Source of the DNA: Kovacikia minuta CCNUW1
GTDB taxonomy: Bacteria; Cyanobacteriota; Cyanobacteriia; Leptolyngbyales; Leptolyngbyaceae
Direction: 5' to 3'
DNA length: 64,000 nucleotides
Assembly (NCBI RefSeq): GCF_020091585.1
Contig: NZ_CP083582.1
Coordinates: forward strand, 4,784,536 to 4,848,535
The translations under genes and the position numbers were made by a program. Position 1 is the first letter of the stretch. Every line of letters starts with the position of its first letter. The notes under the pieces were generated by a model. It had not been told where the DNA came from. It saw nothing but the letters and a program-made list of their open reading frames with translations, and ran no database searches. Of this stretch, positions 59,895 through 64,000 are shown one piece after another.

Positions 59895-60224
59895 ATGAGC
59901 ATTATCCTCAAGCCTGAACACGAGCAATTGATCCAGGCTCAAATTTCAAAAGGTAAATATTCCAACGCGGATGAGGTGGTTAGTGAAGCCTTAAAGCTGC
60001 TAGAAGAGCGTGAGCAACGGCTAGAAGACCTGCGGCAAAAGATTGCTGTGGGAACCAAACAAATCCAGAAGGGACAGGTTACAGAGGGTGAAACTTTTTT
60101 TGCCAAGTCTCAGACCTACCATGATCTTGATGCGCTAGCTGGAACCTGGAGCGATGCAGCAGCAGCAGAGTTCTTGAGTGCGATCGCAGATTTCAGCCAT
60201 GTAGACAAAGAACTATGGCAGTAA
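59895..60224 (+). CDS. chimeric type II antitoxin (ParD-like N-terminus, VapB-like C-terminus)
   Basis: 109 residues. The first about 70 residues look like a ParD ribbon-helix-helix antitoxin (SIILKPEHEQLIQAQISKGKYSNADEVVSEAL split here for readability of motif: KGKYSNADEV, EALKLLEERE, QKIAVGTKQI). The last about 38 residues (HDLDALAGTWS to VDKELWQ) are the toxin-neutralising tail usually found before PIN-domain toxins. The stop overlaps the following toxin ATG (60215), so the genes are coupled. A fusion that joins a DNA-binding half of one system to the tail of another is unusual. The toxin gene that follows is broken. Confidence 0.75.
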   Translation: MSIILKPEHEQLIQAQISKGKYSNADEVVSEALKLLEEREQRLEDLRQKIAVGTKQIQKGQVTEGETFFAKSQTYHDLDALAGTWSDAAAAEFLSAIADFSHVDKELWQ

Positions 60225-60631
60225 GGCATATCCTCTCGACACCAATGCCTATGCTGCTTTCAAACGAAACCTACCCGATGTGCTTGAAGTTATTCAACGT
60301 GTGCCGCTGATCGGTATCAACAGTATTGTTCTTGGTGAACTATTGAGCGGATTTGCTCTGGGTACACGCGAAGCAGGCAACCGCTTAGAACTCAACCAGT
60401 TTCTTGCATCTGAGCGGGGTAACTCTTTTTCCCATTGATGACAGAACTGCCGAATATTATGCAACTATTTATCGCTCTCTAAGAAGCAAAGGACAGCCGA
60501 TTCCAACCAATGATATGTGGATTGCGGCAACTGCATTTCAGCATAATTTGGCACTGTTTAGCTACGATAATCATTTCCAAGCTATCGACGATATTTTGGT
60601 CGGCAATCGTTTGGCTGATTTTGTTTTTTGA
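60215..60631 (+). pseudogene. VapC-like PIN-domain toxin, two frame disruptions
   Basis: ATG 60215 (MAVR) is out of frame with the PIN domain that starts at 60238 (DTNAYAAFKRN). The body then reads to about 60414-60420, where one extra G in GAGCGGGGT shifts the frame; the end (VTLFPIDDRTAEYY to LADFVF, stop 60629-60631) is in the next frame. PIN residues are visible: the first Asp in DTNAY, GELLSG with the Glu, and PTNDMWIAATA with C-terminal acidic residues. VapC toxins are Mg2+-dependent ribonucleases. Two breaks suggest true inactivation, but one resembles the recurrent single-base insertion in this sequence, so an intact gene with errors is possible. Confidence 0.8.
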
Positions 60632-60636
60632 AGGGT

Positions 60637-60700
60637 AGCGATCGCCACCTCTGCGACAACATCAACAGTCAGAAATGAGGGATGGGTGAGGGGCGATCGC
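60637..60700 (+). repeat. 64-bp direct repeat, copy 2, framed by an inverted repeat
   Basis: Identical to 59768-59831. Its outer parts form a perfect 16-bp inverted repeat, GAAGGGTAGCGATCGC (60630-60645) with GCGATCGCTACCCTTC (60693-60708). It lies between the converging PIN gene and the DUF6887 gene, where a hairpin could act as a two-way terminator. Confidence 0.88.
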
Positions 60701-60834
60701 TACCCTTCGGGGGGCTCAAGTCCCTGTTTAATTCTGCTGACTTTCTCCAGGAGTGCCGCAAACCGTTCAGGATCGCGCAGATCCTCGTCATTTCCGCGCA
60801 CTAAAACAGGTTCAGTTGCTAACCGATCCATATA

Positions 60835-61768
60835 GAACCCATTTGGGATCTATATAATGGTGAATGAAGGCATCTATAATCCTCTAATTTAACGGCTATG
60901 GCATATTCGAGCAGTCTCACTGATGCAGAATGGGAAATTCTTGAACCGCTGTTGCCTCAGATATTACCCAAGAAGAAACGGACCCGACCCTGCGATTGGA
61001 CGAAGCGGGAGATCATTGATGGCATCCTTTATCAACTCAAGAACGGTTGCAATTGGGAAGACTTACCCAAAGACTTACCTCCCTACTCGACGGTGTATTG
61101 GCACTACAAGCAGTGGCGGGAAGCTGGGGTGATCGAGAAACTGATGGGAGTATTGCATGGACAGGTGCGGGAACAGGTTAAAAAAAAGCCCAAATGGACG
61201 AGGTTAATCATCATTGACTCGCAAGCGGTGAAGAATACTTGCAATGCCAGTGTAGACTCAAAGGGCTTCTGTTTTTACAAAGCGACCAATGGGATTAAAA
61301 GGCACCTGGCTGTTGATACGCTTGGGTTTCCCTTTTTCACTCATTGCACAAAAGCTGATGTTTCCGATGATCTGGGATTGCTTGAGATGTTGACGCTCAA
61401 CATTGACTATTTCAAGTCAAAACCTGTTAACATTCCCAAGATTACCATCTTGCTCGACCACGGCTATCACATTGATGCTTTGATTGAAGCATTGGAGCAG
61501 GTTTATCCTCAAATTATGACGAAAATCAGGTTTGAGCGTTCAACCAAACCCTCGAAACAAGAGAAAGCAGCGCAAGGAAAATCTGGATTTGTCCCAGCAG
61601 TCGCAAGATGGGTCATCGAACGATCCAATGCTTGGATGGAGCGGTGTAAAAGTTTGGTTAAAAACTTTGAGCGCACCCTATCTCATGCGGAAACTAAGAT
61701 TAACCTCTGCTTTGTCAGGCTAATGCTGAAGCGGCTTGCAGCTACTTCCTGAGATCTCAAATGGGTTC
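60835..61768 (+). mobile_element. IS5-type insertion sequence
   Basis: 934 bp. Ends GAACCCATTTGGGATCT (60835-60851) and the inverted AGATCTCAAATGGGTTC (61752-61768), one mismatch in 17. TATA is duplicated at 60831-60834 and 61769-61772. A 4-bp duplication is supported by the split host gene, which is in frame only if TATA is counted once. Contains one complete transposase. The transposase stop overlaps the right inverted repeat. Confidence 0.9.
60898..61752 (+). CDS. IS5 family transposase
   Basis: 284 residues, intact. The N-terminal DUF4096-like region has LTDAEWEILEPLLP, DGILYQLKNGCNWEDLPKD and YWHYKQWREAGV. The catalytic DDE residues are likely the Asp in IIDSQAVK, the Asp in ILLDHGYH and the Glu in WVIERSNAWMERCKSL. 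A DNA transposase that moves the element and duplicates the target. ATG 60898 lies 47 bases inside the left inverted repeat. No frameshift, so possibly active. Confidence 0.93.
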   Translation: MAYSSSLTDAEWEILEPLLPQILPKKKRTRPCDWTKREIIDGILYQLKNGCNWEDLPKDLPPYSTVYWHYKQWREAGVIEKLMGVLHGQVREQVKKKPKWTRLIIIDSQAVKNTCNASVDSKGFCFYKATNGIKRHLAVDTLGFPFFTHCTKADVSDDLGLLEMLTLNIDYFKSKPVNIPKITILLDHGYHIDALIEALEQVYPQIMTKIRFERSTKPSKQEKAAQGKSGFVPAVARWVIERSNAWMERCKSLVKNFERTLSHAETKINLCFVRLMLKRLAATS

Positions 61769-61858
61769 TATAAGCATGAAAGACTTCTTCATCATCTCGA
61801 TGCTCCAACAGGTAAGCTAACAAATCCTTCCGGGTCATCTCCTTGAAATCTGGATGGG

Positions 61859-62035
61859 TCATAAATAATCCACCTTGCCATCGCGATCAATTAAAACCTG
61901 AAAGTCTTCTCCAGACAGTATAAATATCTGCTCGATCCGCCTATCCAGACGAACAATAAAAATTGGCAAGAAAAGATTGGTTAAACGCTGACAGACATCG
62001 AAACAAGCTAAAGCCTGGGCTGTAGTTGGCAGGAC
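61859..62035 (-). CDS. DUF6888-type small protein with unclear start codon
   Basis: About 58 residues: LPTTAQALACFDVCQRLTN, then LFLPIFIVRLDRR, QIFILSGEDFQVLID and a C-terminal RDGKVDYL, matching the DUF6888 family in length and motif order. Too short for most gene callers. The stop (61859-61861) overlaps the DUF6887 start. The expected start falls at GTC or CTG (62030-62035) after CAGGAG; no ATG, GTG or TTG is in frame nearby. Either a rare start, a substitution in the start codon or a sequence error. Function unknown. Confidence 0.7.
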   Translation of the reverse strand, partial: VLPTTAQALACFDVCQRLTNLFLPIFIVRLDRRIEQIFILSGEDFQVLIDRDGKVDYL

Positions 62036-62084
62036 CGTAACTCCTGAATAAGCTGCACCACGCTTTCAATTTTAGCGGATAGAA

Positions 62085-62134
62085 CGATCGCCACCTCTGC
62101 GACAACATCAACAGTCAGAAATGAGGGATGGGTG
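62085..62134 (+). repeat. 64-bp direct repeat, copy 3 (first 50 bases)
   Basis: Matches the 50 bases from CGATCGCCACCTCTGCGACA to GGATGGGTG of copies 1 and 2, then diverges. A weaker partial copy follows (GATCGCCACCTTTGTGACA, from about 62139). Located about 115 bases upstream of ATPase copy B, as copy 1 is the end of the STAND gene that follows ATPase copy A. Confidence 0.85.
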
Positions 62135-62250
62135 GAGAGATCGCCACCTTTGTGACACCATCAATTAATAGTCCCTGGCGGTTTCTGCCCTGACACCGTT
62201 CGGCTGAGTGCTCCCATCGAAGCCTGACCCCTGACACCTAACACCTCGAT

Positions 62251-63552
62251 ATGCCCCTCGATATTCCTCGCTTTTTTAGAGCTTCTAACCCCAGTAAGAC
62301 GCTATTTGTCGGTGATCCAACGGAGCGGAAGTACTACATCGACTTCTCTTCAGTACGAGGCAGCAACATAATCCGGGAATTGGGACGAACGATCGCCTTC
62401 CAGTCCGACGAGCGCACCTGTCAGTTGTTTACTGGGCATATTGGCTGTGGCAAATCAACCGAACTGTTGCGGTTGAAATATGAACTGGATCAACAGGGGT
62501 TCCATGTCGTGTATTTTGAGTCCGACAAAGATTTGGATATTGGCGATGTAGATGTAAGTGATGTGTTGCTCGCGATCGCCCGTCAGGTGAGCCAAAGTTT
62601 GGAAGCAATTCAGATCAATTTGAAACCCGGCTATTTCGTCAACCTATTTTCGGATCTGGGCAATGTCCTCAAAACGCCGATGGAAATTAGCGGTGTAGAA
62701 TTTTCGGTCGGCATCGCCAAATTTACAGCACGAGCCAAAGATAGCCCCACGATGCGGGGACAAATGCGGCAATACCTGGAACCCCGCATGAACGGAATCC
62801 TGGAAGCACTCAATCAAGAATTGCTCGAACCCGCCCGTATACGATTGCAGCAGAAAGGCAAGAAAGGACTCGTGGTGCTAATCGACAATCTCGATCGCGT
62901 CGATCCTTCCCGCAAACCGTCCGGACGGACCCAGCCAGAGTATCTGTTTATTGATCGGGGCGAACAGTTAAAAAAGCTAGCGTGTCATCTTGTCTACACC
63001 ATTCCCCTGGTACTCCTTTTCTCCAATGAATTGGGACCGCTAATCAACCGCTTTGGTGGTAGGCCCAAGGTTCTACCAATGGTTCCAGTGCAATATAGCG
63101 ATGGCAGTGATCACCTAGAAGGCATTGCTTTGCTGAAACAGATGGTGTTAGCAAGGGCATTCCCCGACCTCAACCCGTTTCAACGGTTAGAGCAAATCAC
63201 AGAAGTATTCGATCAGGCTGACACCCTCGATCGCCTGTGCAAAGTCAGTGGTGGTCATGCCCGTAACCTGCTTGTCTTGCTTTACAGTTGCTTGCAGCAG
63301 AATGATCCACCCATTTCTCGCGCCACCCTCGAAAATGTGATCAAAGGCTACCGAGATGATCTGGTCTTAGCTGTTACCGATGAGCAATGGAAGCTCCTGC
63401 GTCAGGTGAACCAGCAGAAAATGGTTTCTGAAGAACCCGAATATCAAGCCTTGTTGCGCAGCCTCTTTGTTTATGAATATCGAGACAACCAGGGACGCTG
63501 GTTTGATGTAAACCCTGCTCTGGCAGAAGCAAAGGAGTTTGGTAAAGGATAA
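62251..63552 (+). CDS. P-loop ATPase, copy B of a paralogous pair
   Basis: 433 residues, co-linear with the protein at 52726-54078: RFFRASNPSKTL, KYYIDFSSVRGSNIIREL, Walker A TGHIGCGKST (61-70), HVVYFESDKDLDIGDVDVSDVLLAIARQVSQSL, Walker B-like GLVVLIDNLDRV (about 207-218) and the C-terminal WFDVNPALAEAKE. The most divergent part is residues 110-170. It is intact. No STAND partner follows within the window (next is a small gene on the other strand), so either it works with the STAND protein upstream or it has lost its own. The start follows CTAACACC-type heptamers. Confidence 0.8.
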   Translation: MPLDIPRFFRASNPSKTLFVGDPTERKYYIDFSSVRGSNIIRELGRTIAFQSDERTCQLFTGHIGCGKSTELLRLKYELDQQGFHVVYFESDKDLDIGDVDVSDVLLAIARQVSQSLEAIQINLKPGYFVNLFSDLGNVLKTPMEISGVEFSVGIAKFTARAKDSPTMRGQMRQYLEPRMNGILEALNQELLEPARIRLQQKGKKGLVVLIDNLDRVDPSRKPSGRTQPEYLFIDRGEQLKKLACHLVYTIPLVLLFSNELGPLINRFGGRPKVLPMVPVQYSDGSDHLEGIALLKQMVLARAFPDLNPFQRLEQITEVFDQADTLDRLCKVSGGHARNLLVLLYSCLQQNDPPISRATLENVIKGYRDDLVLAVTDEQWKLLRQVNQQKMVSEEPEYQALLRSLFVYEYRDNQGRWFDVNPALAEAKEFGKG

Positions 63553-63666
63553 AGGCTGAAGGATAAAGGCTGAAGGATAAAGGCTGAAGGTCTCGACCGT
63601 GAGACTCGACCGAACGGATAAAGGTGGTAGGGTGCAGGACCCAGAATTCAAAATTCTCCCTACTCC

Positions 63667-63912
63667 CTACTCCCTACTCCCTACCTCCCCCAACCCCTCT
63701 CCGTCAGTCGTCGCCGTAATCGTCCACTTCTTATATCGCTCCGGGTTATAACACCCCCGACTATAGGTCACTTCCTGCCCACCATTGGCAGTAAACTGAA
63801 CACACCATTGCTGCTGGAGGTAGTACCAGTAGGCAAACATAGCCCCCGCCGCCAGTACGCCCACACCTACGGCGATCGCCATCAACCTTTTTCTCATCTT
63901 CAAACGCATCAT
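63667..63912 (-). CDS. small membrane or exported hypothetical protein
   Basis: 81 residues at most. A basic start (RLKMRKRLMAI) precedes one hydrophobic segment (AVGVGVLAAGAMFAYWYYL), then a small extracytoplasmic domain with two cysteines (WCVQFTANGG and SRGCYNPERYKKWTITAT). Start could be 63912 or 63897. Family not recognised. It is preceded on its 3' side by GGCTGAAGGATAAA-type heptamers separating it from the ATPase. Confidence 0.55.
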   Translation of the reverse strand: MMRLKMRKRLMAIAVGVGVLAAGAMFAYWYYLQQQWCVQFTANGGQEVTYSRGCYNPERYKKWTITATTDGEGLGEVGSRE

Positions 63913-64000
63913 TGATTCAGAATGCCCAGAACCGCTTCACCGTTTCACCCCTTGAGCCGCCATCTTTGTATCTCTTCATTTTGATGCACAATAGAACAAT
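63913..64000. other. right edge, no gene recognised
   Basis: 88 bases upstream of the small minus-strand gene. No ORF or RNA signature can be supported. It may contain that gene's promoter. Confidence 0.4.

Larger units (their letters stand above)
60700..61862 (-). pseudogene. DUF6887-type gene interrupted by an IS5-type element
   Basis: Begins at ATG 61862 (THPDFKEMTRKDLLAYLLEH), is cut after HAY by the element at 60835-61768, and resumes at 60830 (MDRLATEPVLVRGNDED) to the stop at 60700-60702. Removing the element and one copy of the TATA duplication leaves exactly 225 bases, a 74-residue protein in frame. Its start overlaps the stop of the DUF6888 gene (ATGA). DUF6888/DUF6887 pairs are, to my knowledge, common small cyanobacterial gene pairs of unknown function. 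Confidence 0.82.

Overview
The window looks like cyanobacterial chromosome, most likely from a filamentous Leptolyngbya/Oscillatoria-type organism. The octamer GCGATCGC (HIP1) is very frequent. The gene families are typical of the phylum: a SpkB-like kinase with pentapeptide repeats, a kdp operon with a stand-alone truncated kdpD, the long cyanobacterial form of IspH, Uma2, DUF3598, and GAF/PAS hybrid kinases. Nearly every intergenic space holds heptanucleotide short tandem repeats (STRRs) such as CTCAAAA, CCCCACA, GGTAGGT and AACTCCT. The genus call is inference.

Layout. 1-10.4 kb: Ser/Thr kinase, pheT, a YciI-like protein, hisIE, a major facilitator (MFS) exporter and an 884-aa TPR protein. 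10.4-18.3 kb: small and hypothetical genes, an M23 peptidase, a beta-helix/SPOR-like protein and Uma2. 18.4-25.1 kb: an accessory island with an IS110 element and a possible bridge RNA, a 21-bp-phased repeat array, a TIR-NB-ARC-TPR (STAND) gene, and a DUF6883/DUF4926 pair split by an ISKra4-type element. 25.1-30.4 kb: an FMN reductase and two-component genes. 30.9-37.6 kb: kdpA, kdpB, kdpF/G, kdpC and a truncated kdpD for K+ uptake. 37.6-51.4 kb: a Na+/H+ antiporter, ispH, dispersed parts of an osmoprotectant ABC transporter, a second MFS gene and two large sensor kinases. 51.4-52.4 kb: a small exported protein divergent from a MarR regulator, with paired palindromes between them. 52.7-63.6 kb: a second accessory island with an ATPase, an 1853-aa STAND-WD40 protein, a decayed antitoxin/PIN toxin pair, a DUF6888/DUF6887 pair split by an IS5-type element, and a second copy of the ATPase.

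Functional themes are ion and osmotic homeostasis (Kdp, antiporter, osmoprotectant ABC genes), dense signal transduction, and NTP-dependent sensor/conflict modules (TIR-STAND and ATPase plus STAND-WD40) surrounded by toxin-antitoxin-like gene pairs and insertion sequences.

Two global properties matter to any user. First, nine otherwise conserved genes, including essential pheT and kdpB, are each broken by an apparent single-base insertion. This is best explained by sequence error, so I annotate those genes as one reading frame with a frameshift. Second, heptamer repeats and small palindromic elements have spread through both intergenic and coding DNA. No tRNA, rRNA or CRISPR array was recognised by eye.
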